Below are positions 8,042 through 17,625 of a stretch of DNA of 64,000 nucleotides, one piece after another. Under the pieces are notes generated by a model. The model was given only the letters and a program-made list of their open reading frames with translations, was not told the origin of the DNA and searched no databases. The DNA comes from Ornithinimicrobium ciconiae (GTDB lineage Bacteria; Actinomycetota; Actinomycetes; Actinomycetales; Dermatophilaceae), in assembly GCF_007197575.1 (NCBI RefSeq), contig NZ_CP041616.1:3100001-3164000 (forward strand). The letters run 5' to 3'. Each line of letters begins with the position of its first letter. The stretch's first letter is position 1. The translations under genes were made by a program, and so were the position numbers.

Positions 8042-8044
8042 AGG

Positions 8045-9592
8045 TCAGTCGGACCCCAGCTTGAGCAGCTCGCCGCTCTTGCGGTCGGCGAGGTACTGCC
8101 GCATCTCCACCTTGATCACGGGCACCAGGATGTAGAGCGCCAGGATGTTGACGAACGCACAGATGAACAGGGCCGAGTCGGCCAGGTTGACGACCTGCTT
8201 GAGGGTCAGCACGCACCCGAGCGCGGTGAAGGTGCAGAACACGCTCTTGTAGATGATCTCGGAGACCCGCGAGCGACCAAAGAGGTGCTCCCAGGCCTTG
8301 AGCCCGTAGTAGGACCAGGTGATCAGGGTGCTGAACGCGAAGAGCGCCACGGCGATGGCCAGCAGCAGCGGAAACCAGGAGACGACCGACTCGAAGGCGT
8401 CCGAGGTCAGCAGCACACCGTTGACCTCCGGGGACTCCCCCGCGGCGACCTGCTCGCGGGTCTGCGCATAGATCGCGGTGTCGGCCACCACGATCGTCAG
8501 GGCGGTCATGGTGCAGATGATCACGGTGTCCACGAACGGCTCGAGCAGCGCGACGAAGCCCTCCGAGACCGGGCGACGGGTCTTGACCGCCGAGTGCGCG
8601 ATGGCCGCTGAGCCCAGACCTGCCTCGTTGGAGAAGGCCGCGCGCTGCATGCCGATGATCATCACGCCGACCACACCACCGGCCACGCCGCTGGGGTTGA
8701 AGGCGCCCTCGAAGATCCCGGTAATCGCCGAAGGGATGTGTCCGGCGTTGACGACCAGGACCGTGAGGCAGCACACCACGTAGAGGATCGCCATGGCCGG
8801 GACCAACTTGTCCGTGACCCGCGCGATGGAGCGGATGCCGCCGATGATGACCAGGGCCACCAGCGCGGCCAGGATGAGCCCGAAGATCAGTCCCGCCCCG
8901 TCCCCGGCGAGCGGGCTGTCCGCCTTGCCGGTGACCTCGACTGCCTGCATGTAGGTCTGGTTGGCCTGGAACATATTGCCCCCGGCGACCCCGAAGAACA
9001 GGATCGCCACGGCATAGATCCCGGTGAGGGCACTGGCTGGCAGTCGTCCGAAGCGGGCGAAGGCCACCGGCAGATATTTAAAGGGACCACCCGAGACCGT
9101 CCCGTCCTCGTTGATCTGCCGATACATGACCCCCAGCGTGCACTCGGCAAACTTGGTGGCCATCCCGAGCAGGCCCGCCAGGATCATCCAGAACGTTGCT
9201 CCCGGACCGCCGATCGCGACGGCGATCGCCACACCGGCGATATTGCCCAGTCCCACCGTGCCCGAGAGCGCCGAGGCGAACGCCTGGAAGTGCGTCACCT
9301 CCCCCGGGTCATCGGGCGAACTGAACTTGCCGCGGACCACGTCAAAGGCTGTCCGCCACCCTCGGATCTGCACGAAGCCGAAGTAGATGGTGCAGAAGGC
9401 CGCTCCCACGATGAGCCACAGGATGACGAAGGGAGGACCGTCAGGCCAGCCGGGGATCGTGAAGAAGACGACATCCGTCAGGAAGTCCGCCAGCGGCTTG
9501 AAGGCACTGTTCACGGCCGTTTCGATGTCGCTGAGGACACCGCTGCTCTCGACCTCGGTGGATCGGAGCAGGATCTGGGGCACGTGAACCAT
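8045..9592 (-). CDS. AGCS family sodium:alanine/glycine symporter
   Basis: About 515 residues from the ATG at 9592, which has an AGGAG site. It is a polytopic membrane protein with AGCS signatures: AFASALSGTVGLGNIAGVAIAV near the N-terminal third, GPGATFWMILAGLLGMATKFAECTLG, and MIIGMQRAAFSNEAGLGSAAIAHSA. These proteins import alanine or glycine with Na+ across the cytoplasmic membrane. It lies back to back with valS. An upstream frame extension to 9721 exists but overlaps the valS start region and lacks transporter features. The C-terminal tail (DRKSGELLKLGSD) is hydrophilic. Confidence 0.9.
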   Translation of the reverse strand: MVHVPQILLRSTEVESSGVLSDIETAVNSAFKPLADFLTDVVFFTIPGWPDGPPFVILWLIVGAAFCTIYFGFVQIRGWRTAFDVVRGKFSSPDDPGEVTHFQAFASALSGTVGLGNIAGVAIAVAIGGPGATFWMILAGLLGMATKFAECTLGVMYRQINEDGTVSGGPFKYLPVAFARFGRLPASALTGIYAVAILFFGVAGGNMFQANQTYMQAVEVTGKADSPLAGDGAGLIFGLILAALVALVIIGGIRSIARVTDKLVPAMAILYVVCCLTVLVVNAGHIPSAITGIFEGAFNPSGVAGGVVGVMIIGMQRAAFSNEAGLGSAAIAHSAVKTRRPVSEGFVALLEPFVDTVIICTMTALTIVVADTAIYAQTREQVAAGESPEVNGVLLTSDAFESVVSWFPLLLAIAVALFAFSTLITWSYYGLKAWEHLFGRSRVSEIIYKSVFCTFTALGCVLTLKQVVNLADSALFICAFVNILALYILVPVIKVEMRQYLADRKSGELLKLGSD

Positions 9593-9710
9593 GAGGCAAG
9601 GGAACTCCTGCTGAGGCCAGACAGCAACCGCTGGAGCCAGACTTTGCCAAAGGATGACCCGGTCAGGCGGGGAGAAACCCTGTGCAGACGTGCCCGTTGA
9701 GGATGGGACA

Positions 9711-12431
9711 ATGCCACTCATGACCTCTCACGACCCACGCACCACCAACCTGACCCCGGTGACCCTGCCGGCCAAGCCGTCCGTCGACGGTCTGGAGGAG
9801 AAGTGGGCAGCCGTATGGCGCGAGCAGGACACCTACGCGTTCGACCGGGAGGCCGCCCTGGCGGCTGATCGTTCCCAGATCTTCGCGATCGACACTCCCC
9901 CGCCGACCGCGAGCGGCAGCCTGCACGTCGGTCACGTCTTCGGCTACACCCAGGCCGACTGCCTGGCGCGCTATCACCGGATGACTGGCAAGCACATCTT
10001 TTATCCCATCGGCTGGGACGACAACGGCCTGCCCACCGAGCGCCGCGTCCAGAACTATTACGGCGTGCGCGGTGACGCGACCCTGCCGCACGACCCCGAC
10101 TTCACCCCTCCCCAGCAGGGTGGCGACACCAAGTCGTCCAAGGCGGCCAACCAGGTCCCGATCGGTCGGGCCAACTTCATCGAACTCTGCGAGGAGCTCA
10201 CCGTCCTGGATGAGAAGACCTTCGAGGACACCTTCCGCCGTCTGGGCCTGAGCCTGGACTGGAATGTGCAGTACCGCACCATCGACGACCGTTCCCGCGC
10301 CGTCGCTCAGCAGGCCTTCCTGCGCAACCTCGCGCGCGGCGAGGCCTACCAGTCCGAGGCCCCCGGCCTGTGGGACATCACCTTCCAGACCGCTGTCGCC
10401 CAGGCCGAGCTCGAGGCCCGCGACTACCCGGGCCACTACCACCGGGTGGCCTTCCACGGGGCTGATGGGCCGACCTACATCGAGACCACCCGACCCGAGC
10501 TGATCCCGTCGGTGGTCGCGCTAATCGCCCACCCCGACGACGAGCGGTATGCCGCACTGTTCGGGACCACGGTCCGCTCGCCGCTGTTCGGGGTCGAGAT
10601 CCCGGTCCTGGCCCACCCGATGGCCGAGATGGACAAGGGTGCCGGCATCGCGATGTGCTGCACCTTCGGTGACCTGACCGACGTCACCTGGTGGCGCGAA
10701 CTGTCCCTGCCGACCCGCTCGGTCATCGGCCGCAATGGTCGCTTCCAGGGTGAGACCCCGCAGTGGCTGGCCGGCGGCCCCGGCGAGGAGCTGTATGCCG
10801 GCGAGCTGGCTGGCAAGACCACCTTCAGTGCTCGTGCGGCCGTCGTCGAGGCGCTGCGCGCCTCGGGCGACCTGGACGGAGAGCCGAAGGCCACCCAGCG
10901 CAAGGCCAACTTCTTTGAAAAGGGTGACAAGCCGCTGGAGATCGTCACGAGTCGGCAGTGGTATATCCGTAACGGCGGCAAGGACGTTGACCTGCGTCAG
11001 GACCTGATCGGTCGGGGTGACCAGATCGACTTCCACCCCGCGTTCATGCGCTCGCGCTACAAGAACTGGGTCGAGGGACTCAATGGGGACTGGCTGGTCA
11101 GCCGGCAGCGCTTCTTCGGTGTGCAGTTTCCGGTCTGGTATGCCGTCGACGCCGAGGGTGAGATCGACTACGACACGGTGCTGACCCCCGACGAGTCCCG
11201 CCTGCCGATCGACCCGATGTCCGACGCGCCGGAGGGCTACACGCAGGACCAGCGCGACCAGCCCGACGGCTTCACCGGCGACCCGGACGTCATGGACACC
11301 TGGGCGACGTCGTCGCTGTCCCCCCAGATCGCTGCCGGGTGGCCGGTGGGCGGTCGGGCCGATGGTGAGCTGGGCAACGACAGCGAGCTGTTCGCCAAGG
11401 TCTTCCCGTTCGACATGCGTCCCCAGGGCCACGACATCATCAGGACCTGGCTGTTCGCGACCGTCGTGCGGGCACACCTCGAGCACGACTCGGTGCCGTG
11501 GACCGACGCCTATGTCAACGGCTGGATCCTGGACCCGGACCGCAAGAAGATGTCGAAGTCGAAGGGCAACGCCACCACGCCGCTGGGCATGCTGGAGGCC
11601 AATGGCACCGATGCGGTCCGCTACTGGGCGGCAGCTGCCCGTCCTGGCGTGGACACCATTGACGACGCCGCGCAGATCAAGGTCGGTCGACGGCTGGCCA
11701 TCAAGATCCTCAACGCGAGCAAGTTCGCGCTCGGCATGAGTCAGCACGAGCTGGCCGACGACGCACCCGCGCCGATGCCCGAGGAGCTCACGGTGCTGGT
11801 TGGGCGGGTCACCGAGCCACTGGACCGGGCGATGCTCGCCGGGCTGGCAGCGGTCATCGGGGCGGCCACCGAGGCCTACGAGGGCTACGACTACTCCAAG
11901 GCCCTGGATGCCACCGAGTCCTTCTTCTGGACCTTCTGCGACGACTACCTCGAACTGGTCAAGGAGCGCGCCTACGGGTCCGACGAGTCACTCGACCGCG
12001 GCCAGGTCGAGTCCGCCCGCGCCGCGCTGCAGGTCGCGCTCGACGTGCTCCTGCGCCTGCTCGCGCCGGTCATCTCCTTTGCCACGGAGGAGGTCTGGTC
12101 CTGGTGGCACACCGACTCGGTGCACACCGCCGCGTGGCCGACGGTCGACGAGGTGGCTGCCGGCGCCGAGGGCGGTGACCCGCGGATGCTGGAGGTCGTC
12201 GGTCAGGCCCTGGCCGGGGTCCGCCGTGCCAAGTCCGAGGCCAAGGTCGGCATGCGCACGGAGGTCTCGGCCACCACGATGAACGGCCCGGAGGCCGACC
12301 TCGCGCTGGTCCGCGACGCCGAGTCCGACCTGCGTTCGGCGGGCAAGGTCGTCGGTGCGGTCGACTACGCCACCGCCGAGGCGTTCTCGGTGTCCGGGAC
12401 GACGCTGTTCGAGGCCGCACCGTCTGCCTGA
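9711..12431 (+). CDS. valS: Valyl-tRNA synthetase
   Basis: This cytoplasmic class I synthetase charges tRNA-Val. The HIGH signature appears as SGSLHVGHVFGYTQAD (HVGH near residue 72) and KMSKS as DRKKMSKSKGN near residue 612, with the CP1 editing domain between them (ETTRPELIPSVVALIAHPDD). VMDTWATSSLSPQIA is typical of the ValS catalytic core. The ATG at 9711 has GAGG 8 nt upstream; ATG 9720 is an alternative. At about 906 residues it is of normal length. Sequence around HIGH (PTASGSLHVGH, WDDNGLPTERRVQNYYGV) looks like the second, archaeal-like bacterial ValS type. The stop codon lies in a 35-bp tandem repeat. Confidence 0.93.
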   Translation: MPLMTSHDPRTTNLTPVTLPAKPSVDGLEEKWAAVWREQDTYAFDREAALAADRSQIFAIDTPPPTASGSLHVGHVFGYTQADCLARYHRMTGKHIFYPIGWDDNGLPTERRVQNYYGVRGDATLPHDPDFTPPQQGGDTKSSKAANQVPIGRANFIELCEELTVLDEKTFEDTFRRLGLSLDWNVQYRTIDDRSRAVAQQAFLRNLARGEAYQSEAPGLWDITFQTAVAQAELEARDYPGHYHRVAFHGADGPTYIETTRPELIPSVVALIAHPDDERYAALFGTTVRSPLFGVEIPVLAHPMAEMDKGAGIAMCCTFGDLTDVTWWRELSLPTRSVIGRNGRFQGETPQWLAGGPGEELYAGELAGKTTFSARAAVVEALRASGDLDGEPKATQRKANFFEKGDKPLEIVTSRQWYIRNGGKDVDLRQDLIGRGDQIDFHPAFMRSRYKNWVEGLNGDWLVSRQRFFGVQFPVWYAVDAEGEIDYDTVLTPDESRLPIDPMSDAPEGYTQDQRDQPDGFTGDPDVMDTWATSSLSPQIAAGWPVGGRADGELGNDSELFAKVFPFDMRPQGHDIIRTWLFATVVRAHLEHDSVPWTDAYVNGWILDPDRKKMSKSKGNATTPLGMLEANGTDAVRYWAAAARPGVDTIDDAAQIKVGRRLAIKILNASKFALGMSQHELADDAPAPMPEELTVLVGRVTEPLDRAMLAGLAAVIGAATEAYEGYDYSKALDATESFFWTFCDDYLELVKERAYGSDESLDRGQVESARAALQVALDVLLRLLAPVISFATEEVWSWWHTDSVHTAAWPTVDEVAAGAEGGDPRMLEVVGQALAGVRRAKSEAKVGMRTEVSATTMNGPEADLALVRDAESDLRSAGKVVGAVDYATAEAFSVSGTTLFEAAPSA

Positions 12432-12545
12432 CCGCAGCGCAGCGCCTGCAGCAGCGCAGCGCCTGACCGCAGCTCAGCGCCTGCAGCAGCGCAGCGCCTG
12501 ACCGCAGCTCAGCGCCTGCAGCACCGCAGCGCCTGCAGCACCGCC
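12426..12545. repeat. 35-bp tandem repeat that begins at the valS stop codon
   Basis: Units begin GCCTGACCGCAGC at 12426, 12461 and 12496, exactly 35 bp apart, followed by a partial unit to 12545. The first unit contains the valS TGA (12429-12431), and each later complete unit repeats this TGA. Copies differ by only one or two substitutions, so the expansion looks recent. The rest of the gap to 12652 shows no gene. Confidence 0.9.
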
Positions 12546-12652
12546 GGACGGTCCCGACCTGACCTCCCGGGCGCTGCGCACGATGGCGGCGGATGCGGGA
12601 GGCCCCGGCGAGGTGTTGGGTGATCAACTGTCGGCCAACATAGGGTCGGGAC

Positions 12653-13429
12653 ATGCATCGGGGCAAGGTGATCGCGGCAGCCGCTGTCGCTGCTGTCGTC
12701 CTGCTCCTGCTGCTGTGGGGCAGCAGCTCCGGCACGCCGGTCCTGTCCGCACCATCGGGCGAGGCGGGCACGCGCGAGCCGCGTCCGCCGACGACCCTGC
12801 CAGCTGGCGATCAGGTGCCCACCACCAGCGGGCCCGCCGACCTGGGGCCAGGCATCAACGCCATCGACTGGTTGATGGTCTTTTTCGCTCTCGTCGTGCT
12901 GGTCATCGCCATCCGGGTGATCCAGTGGTTGCTCAACCGTGACTGGGAGCAGTCCGACGCCCCTGCGGAGGACGAGCTCAGCGACGATCTCGATCTGCTG
13001 CTGGAGGCCACCTCCGAGGAGGCGCGCAACCGGGCGCAGACCGAGGGCGAGCCACGCAATGTCGTGGTGCGCTGCTGGGTTGCCCTGGAGGACGCCGCCG
13101 CGTCCGGCCTGGCTCGCGACCCCTCCGAGACCGCCGCCGAGTTCACCCGCAGGTTCCTCGGGTCCTGGGACGTCGACGTGGACCTGACCCAGGAGCTGGC
13201 CGAGCTCTACCGGGAGGCTCGCTTCTCGCGGCATCCGGTCAGCCGCGAGACCGGGGACCGCGCCGTCGCTGTCGTGAGCAGCATCCATGACCAGCTCCGC
13301 GCCAGCAACGCACGCCGAGCCGAGCAGGCTGAGGCTGAGGAGACCCAGGCTGAGGGAACCACGAGTGCCACGCCCCCATTGCAGCAACCGTCCCCACCCC
13401 GCTCACCCCGGCACGGAGGCGACCAGTGA
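12653..13429 (+). CDS. DUF4129 domain membrane protein
   Basis: This 258-residue protein has an N-terminal membrane helix (residues 6-21), a proline-rich external segment, a second helix near residues 73-93 (VFFALVVLVIAIRVIQWLL), and a cytoplasmic DUF4129 domain with CWVALEDAAASGLARDPSETAAEFTRRFL and LYREARFSRHPV. DUF4129 proteins are regularly found next to MoxR ATPases, DUF58 proteins and transglutaminase-like proteins. That is the case here: it heads a five-gene operon in which each gene overlaps the next by 4 bp. Function is not established. Confidence 0.8.
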   Translation: MHRGKVIAAAAVAAVVLLLLLWGSSSGTPVLSAPSGEAGTREPRPPTTLPAGDQVPTTSGPADLGPGINAIDWLMVFFALVVLVIAIRVIQWLLNRDWEQSDAPAEDELSDDLDLLLEATSEEARNRAQTEGEPRNVVVRCWVALEDAAASGLARDPSETAAEFTRRFLGSWDVDVDLTQELAELYREARFSRHPVSRETGDRAVAVVSSIHDQLRASNARRAEQAEAEETQAEGTTSATPPLQQPSPPRSPRHGGDQ

Positions 13430-13980
13430 TCGCCAAGGACGGGGGCGTGCGCGTCACAGTCCTTCGGGCACACACCCGGTGGACCCGGATACGCCGCGCG
13501 GTCCTGGCGTTCCTGGCCACGGCGGTAGTCGGCGGGATCCTCTGGTACATCAACGTCCTGCGCTATGACCTGACGACGGCGATCGTGATCGCACTCGCGA
13601 TCGGCGCGGTCATCACCCTGCTGACCTGGGTGATGAGCGAGGAGAGCCCGCGCCTGAAGGCGGCCTACTGGTTCAACCCCCTGCGCCAGGAGTCAGTGCG
13701 CCCCGCTCCCCTGGACTACCGGATGCTCCGGCTGCGCCGCGACCTGCGGGACGCCACCGAGCGCAACGACCGCACCGACGAGATCTTTCCCATCGTCCGG
13801 GCCCTGGCGGCAGAACGCCTCCAGTCCATCCACGCCATTGACCTGGACACCGACCCCGAGGCAGCCCGCCAGGTCATGCACCCCGACCTCATCAAGTATC
13901 TGTCCAAGCCGCCGAGCGGCACCGCCAAGCGCAGCAAGCGCGACATCAACCGAGCACTCGACCGAATCGAGGAACTGTGA
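13426..13980 (+). CDS. Hypothetical membrane protein of the MoxR-DUF58 operon
   Basis: This 184-residue protein has two membrane helices near residues 25-45 and 50-68 (VLAFLATAVVGGILWYI; AIVIALAIGAVITLLTWVM) and a charged cytoplasmic C-terminal half rich in Arg and Asp. It overlaps the DUF4129 gene upstream and moxR downstream by 4 bp each. I do not recognise a named domain. Its conserved place in the operon suggests it is part of the same membrane-associated complex. Confidence 0.75.
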   Translation: MIAKDGGVRVTVLRAHTRWTRIRRAVLAFLATAVVGGILWYINVLRYDLTTAIVIALAIGAVITLLTWVMSEESPRLKAAYWFNPLRQESVRPAPLDYRMLRLRRDLRDATERNDRTDEIFPIVRALAAERLQSIHAIDLDTDPEAARQVMHPDLIKYLSKPPSGTAKRSKRDINRALDRIEEL

Positions 13981-15026
13981 GCACCCCGACCAAGCCCGGC
14001 CTCAGCGTCTCCCACGTCTCCGAGCAGGCCGCCGCCGTCCTGGACCAGGTCGAGACCGCCGTGGTCGGCAAGCGCCAGGCGCTGACCCTGGTCCTGTGCG
14101 GCATCCTGGCCCGCGGTCACGTGCTGCTGGAGGACTTCCCGGGGCTCGGCAAGACCCTGGCCGCCCGGTCCTTCGCCCAGAGCCTCGGACTGGAGTTCAC
14201 CCGCGCCCAGTTCACGCCGGACCTGCTGCCGGCCGACCTGACCGGCGCGTTCGTCTACGACCAGAAGGCCGGGGAGTTCGAGTTCCGCAAGGGCCCGCTG
14301 TTCACCGGGCTGCTGCTGGCCGACGAGATCAACCGGACGCCGCCTAAGACCCAGTCCGCGCTGCTGGAGGCGATGCAGGAGCACCAGGTCACCGTCGAGG
14401 GCGAGACCTTCCCCCTGGCCCAGCCCTTCCACGTGCTCGCCACCGCCAACCCGGTCGAGTACGAAGGCACCTACCCCCTCCCGGAGGCCCAGCTCGACCG
14501 CTTCCTGATGCGCATCTCCTTCGGATACCCGACCGAGGAGGAGGAGTATGACGTGCTGCGCCGCCGCGTCTCCCGCCAGCAGGAGGACCAGCACCTGGGC
14601 GCGGTCACCGACGCAGCAGGCCTCCTGGCGATGCAGGTGGCCATCGAGACCGTGCCGGTCGAGGAGGACATCAGTCGCTACTGCGTGGCGCTGGCCGCCG
14701 CGACGCGCCGCCACCGGGCGGTGCAGGTCGGCGCGTCACCTCGAGGATCCTTGGCGCTGATGCTCACCGGACGGGCGCACGCCGTGGTCGCAGGACGCGA
14801 CTACATCACCCCCGAGGACATCAAGGCCGTCGCCCACGCGGTGCTGGACCACCGCATCTCCATCAAGCCCGAGCTCTGGATGTCCGACCTCGGTGGTCAC
14901 GGCGTCGTGGACGCGGTCCTCGCCGAGATCCCGGTCCCGTCAGCACGCCAGGCAGCCACCACGCAGAGCAGCGCCACGCAGAGCAGCGCCGCACCGCGCG
15001 ACCCCGGAGGTGCACTGGGCGCATGA
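13977..15026 (+). CDS. MoxR family AAA+ ATPase
   Basis: This 349-residue AAA ATPase has Walker A in LLEDFPGLGKTLAARSFA (near residue 50), Walker B/sensor in LLLADEINRTPPKTQSALLEAMQEHQVTV, and ATANPVEYEGTYPLPEAQLDRFLMRI, the hallmark of MoxR proteins. They act as chaperone-like factors that mature or insert cofactors into partner proteins carrying DUF58 or VWA domains. The GTG start overlaps the preceding stop, and the gene end overlaps the DUF58 gene. The C-terminus is a low-complexity Ala/Thr/Ser tail (TTQSSATQSSAA). Confidence 0.9.
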   Translation: MSTPTKPGLSVSHVSEQAAAVLDQVETAVVGKRQALTLVLCGILARGHVLLEDFPGLGKTLAARSFAQSLGLEFTRAQFTPDLLPADLTGAFVYDQKAGEFEFRKGPLFTGLLLADEINRTPPKTQSALLEAMQEHQVTVEGETFPLAQPFHVLATANPVEYEGTYPLPEAQLDRFLMRISFGYPTEEEEYDVLRRRVSRQQEDQHLGAVTDAAGLLAMQVAIETVPVEEDISRYCVALAAATRRHRAVQVGASPRGSLALMLTGRAHAVVAGRDYITPEDIKAVAHAVLDHRISIKPELWMSDLGGHGVVDAVLAEIPVPSARQAATTQSSATQSSAAPRDPGGALGA

Positions 15027-16354
15027 CCCTGGAGCAGCCAGCTCACGCCTCCCACCCGGACAACCGGTGGGCGATCACGCACGCCCACGCCAGGGCCGTG
15101 CTGGTCTTTGCGCTGACCGCGCTCGCGGCCATCCTCACCCAGCGCCCCGACCTGCTGGTGATGGGCGCGCCCTTGGGGCTGATCGCGCTGTGGTCGGTGC
15201 TGACCCGCCCGGCCACGGTCCCGCAGGGACGGCTGGTGGTGCCGTCCCGCCACCTGAACGAAGGCCAGTGGGGCCGGGCGGTCGTCGGGGTCACCCGGGT
15301 CGAGCACGCCGAGCTGATCTCCACCGCCCTGTCGACCGGCCCCCATGTCACCAAGGATCCTGCGGCCGGCACCCGGACTCATCACGTCACCACCGCGGAC
15401 CACGATCGTCCCGAGCTGCACGTCGTCACCCGCGTCAGGCCGATGCGCTGGGGACTGCGACGGATCGGACCAGCCCTGGTCGGTGCGACCAGCCCCTGGG
15501 GCGCGTTCCGGTGGGGTCCGGTGCCCCTCGAGCACCAGAACCTCAAGGCGCTGCCCGACCCGGCCGTCTTTGACTCCTCGGCTCCAGCACCACACCCGCA
15601 GGGGCTGGTCGGCCAGCACCGATCCCGCTACCCCGGTGACGGCAGTGAGTTCAACACGATCCGGCAGTTCCAGTGGGGTGACCGGCTCAAGCGCATCCAC
15701 TGGGCACGCTCCCTGCGCACCGGGGAGCTGCACGTGACCTCCAGCTATGCCGACCAGGACACGCACGTCGCGATCATCGTGGACGCGCACTATGACCTGG
15801 GCACCTCCGACGCCGAGCAGGGGCTGGCCAGCTCGCTGGACCACACGGTGCGGGCCGCGGCGGCCCTCGGCGAGCACTTCCTGCACCAGGGCGACCGGGT
15901 CAGCCTGCAGGTGCTGTCCGCACGGACCCCGCTGAGCCTGCCCCCGGGGACCGGCCGCCGGCAGAGCCACCGGCTGCTCGAGGTCCTCTCACTGGTCCAG
16001 GCCCAGCCCCAGGATGAGGTGGACCCGCGCCGCATACGCCGTGGTCTTGGTCCCGGGACCCTGGTCGTGATGATCTCGGCACTGGTGGCCCCCGCGCCGC
16101 TGGCCCAGGCCGCCCTGCTCAACCGCAGCGGCCTGCAGGTCGTGATCATCGACGCCCTCCTCGACGACGTGCGTCCGCCGGGCGATCAGGATGACATCGC
16201 CGAGCTCGGCTGGCGGATCCGGCTCCTGGAGCGGGAGGCCGAGCTGCGCAGGGTCCGGGGCGAGGGGGTGCCGGTCGTGACCTGGCGCGGTCCGGGCAGT
16301 CTGGACCAGGTGCTGCGCAGCCTCTCCCGGCACCGGAGCGGAGCACCCCGATGA
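15023..16354 (+). CDS. DUF58 domain protein
   Basis: This 443-residue protein has two N-terminal membrane helices (about residues 22-65) and then a soluble region with the DUF58 signature QFQWGDRLKRIHWARSLRTGELHV near residue 215. It is followed by a von Willebrand-like segment (VAIIVDAHYDL) and a Rossmann-like C-terminal half. DUF58 proteins are the usual partners of MoxR ATPases. It overlaps moxR by 4 bp upstream and the next membrane-protein gene by 4 bp downstream. The exact role is unknown. Confidence 0.85.
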   Translation: MTLEQPAHASHPDNRWAITHAHARAVLVFALTALAAILTQRPDLLVMGAPLGLIALWSVLTRPATVPQGRLVVPSRHLNEGQWGRAVVGVTRVEHAELISTALSTGPHVTKDPAAGTRTHHVTTADHDRPELHVVTRVRPMRWGLRRIGPALVGATSPWGAFRWGPVPLEHQNLKALPDPAVFDSSAPAPHPQGLVGQHRSRYPGDGSEFNTIRQFQWGDRLKRIHWARSLRTGELHVTSSYADQDTHVAIIVDAHYDLGTSDAEQGLASSLDHTVRAAAALGEHFLHQGDRVSLQVLSARTPLSLPPGTGRRQSHRLLEVLSLVQAQPQDEVDPRRIRRGLGPGTLVVMISALVAPAPLAQAALLNRSGLQVVIIDALLDDVRPPGDQDDIAELGWRIRLLEREAELRRVRGEGVPVVTWRGPGSLDQVLRSLSRHRSGAPR

Positions 16355-16902
16355 ACCCGCTGAAGGAGCTTGTCACCGAGCTCGGCTCGTTGAGCCGCGA
16401 GCAGGTCGCGCTGCGGTTCATGATCGTGCTGTCGCTGCTGGGCTTCACCGTGGTGCTGCTGATCGCCGGGGAGTCCTCGGTCTATGCCATGGTCGTGCTC
16501 AGCCTGCTGAGTGCCCTCTGTGTCCTCAACCCGCACACCGCCCTGCCCGCCGCGGTGATGCTCTACTGTCTCGCCGTGTGGTGGGTGGGCGTTCCAGAGC
16601 CGTTCAACCCATGGTGCGTGCCGGCAGGGCTGTGCCTCATGGTGCTGCACACCGCGTGCGCGCTCACCAGCGCCTTCCCCGCTCCCGCCACCGTGCCCCG
16701 GGCCCTCCTCGCCCAGTATGCCGTCCGCCTGGGTCTGGTGGCCGGCGCCACCGTGCTCCTGTCCCTGGTGGCCTGGACGCACGAGGCACTCGGCTATGGC
16801 GGCGGCCTGGTGGCGGTGCTCGCCGGACTGCTCGCCCTGGGCCTGGCACTGGGCACCTACTACGCGGTGGTCACCCTCGCTCAGGGCGACGGCTCGCCCT
16901 GA
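16351..16902 (+). CDS. Hypothetical polytopic membrane protein
   Basis: This 183-residue protein is the last gene of the DUF4129-MoxR-DUF58 operon, overlapping the DUF58 gene by 4 bp. About five hydrophobic helices are visible: FMIVLSLLGFTVVLLIAG, VYAMVVLSLLSALCVL, AAVMLYCLAVWWVGV, GLVAGATVLLSLVAW, and LVAVLAGLLALGLALGTYYAV. No catalytic motif is seen. It probably provides a membrane component for the operon. Confidence 0.75.
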   Translation: MNPLKELVTELGSLSREQVALRFMIVLSLLGFTVVLLIAGESSVYAMVVLSLLSALCVLNPHTALPAAVMLYCLAVWWVGVPEPFNPWCVPAGLCLMVLHTACALTSAFPAPATVPRALLAQYAVRLGLVAGATVLLSLVAWTHEALGYGGGLVAVLAGLLALGLALGTYYAVVTLAQGDGSP

Positions 16903-16950
16903 GTCGGTCCGGCGTGGGCAGGGCCACGCGGATACGATGCGGCTAACAAC

Positions 16951-16985
16951 TTTCCGGGCCCGCGCGGGGGTGCCGCCCCCGGAAA
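16951..16985. terminator. GC-rich hairpin after the MoxR-DUF58 operon
   Basis: TTTCCGGG at 16951-16958 pairs with CCCGGAAA at 16978-16985, and inner GGGGG/CCCCC runs can extend or replace the stem. It lies between the end of the five-gene operon and the next start at 17006, so it may act as a terminator or as a leader structure of the downstream gene. There is no U-tract. Confidence 0.4.
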
Positions 16986-17005
16986 CGCCCCGACGAAGGA
17001 CCGAC

Positions 17006-17611
17006 ATGTTCCGCAGACGATCGTCGCAGCAGGGTCCTCCGGCAGAACCAGCCCGGGTGGAGCCTCGGGCCCAGATCACCGACTACCTGGGCGTCCCCGG
17101 GCCCATCATGGTCCAGGGCGTCCCGCACGAGCTGCGGGAGAGCGGGTTCACCCAGCTCGGTTGGCTTCCCCAGGTGGAGCGGGTGATGACGCAGACCTAT
17201 CTGCCGCCCGGTCAGGAGTTCGACTCCTCCACGTGGCAGTTCTCCATCCGGATGGTCGCGCTGACACCACCGTGGGAGGTGATGATGGCTCGTGCCCGCT
17301 CTCTGGAGGCCCGCCATGAGATCGACCCCATCGTCAACTACCAGGCTGTCTGGGACGAGGGACGCGAGGACGACATCTGCCTGGACTACCTGGTGTCACA
17401 CCCCAGCGGCACGGCCTTCGAGTGGACCGCCGAGCGGCTGGTCCCCTGGCGCCAGCACCTCACGGCCTGCTACCTGGTCGTCCGACGCGGCTATGGCGAG
17501 GGCGCGAGGGCCTTCCTGGAGGGTCTGTCGGTCGACCGCCCGGCGGCGATCGCGGCACTGCGTGGGATGGAGCTCCCGCAGGTCACCGACACCACGCTCG
17601 GACAGGCCTGA
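17006..17611 (+). CDS. Conserved hypothetical protein
   Basis: The ATG at 17006 follows GAAGGA and gives 201 residues. It starts with a basic, proline-rich segment (MFRRRSSQQGPPAEPAR) followed by an alpha/beta region with ITDYLGVPGPIMVQGVPHELRES and WQFSIRMVALTPPWEVMMARARSLEARH. No membrane helix or recognised catalytic motif is visible. It converges with clpX and is separated from it by a 29-bp tandem repeat. I do not recognise the family. Confidence 0.65.
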   Translation: MFRRRSSQQGPPAEPARVEPRAQITDYLGVPGPIMVQGVPHELRESGFTQLGWLPQVERVMTQTYLPPGQEFDSSTWQFSIRMVALTPPWEVMMARARSLEARHEIDPIVNYQAVWDEGREDDICLDYLVSHPSGTAFEWTAERLVPWRQHLTACYLVVRRGYGEGARAFLEGLSVDRPAAIAALRGMELPQVTDTTLGQA

Positions 17612-17625
17612 GGCGGACTCTGAGC

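Noticed and set aside
7944..8044. Array 1 as a classical rho-independent terminator
   Set aside because: The T-tract comes before, not after, the potential hairpin in the direction of the symporter gene, and arms are only 4-5 bp; a termination role remains possible but is not the standard type.
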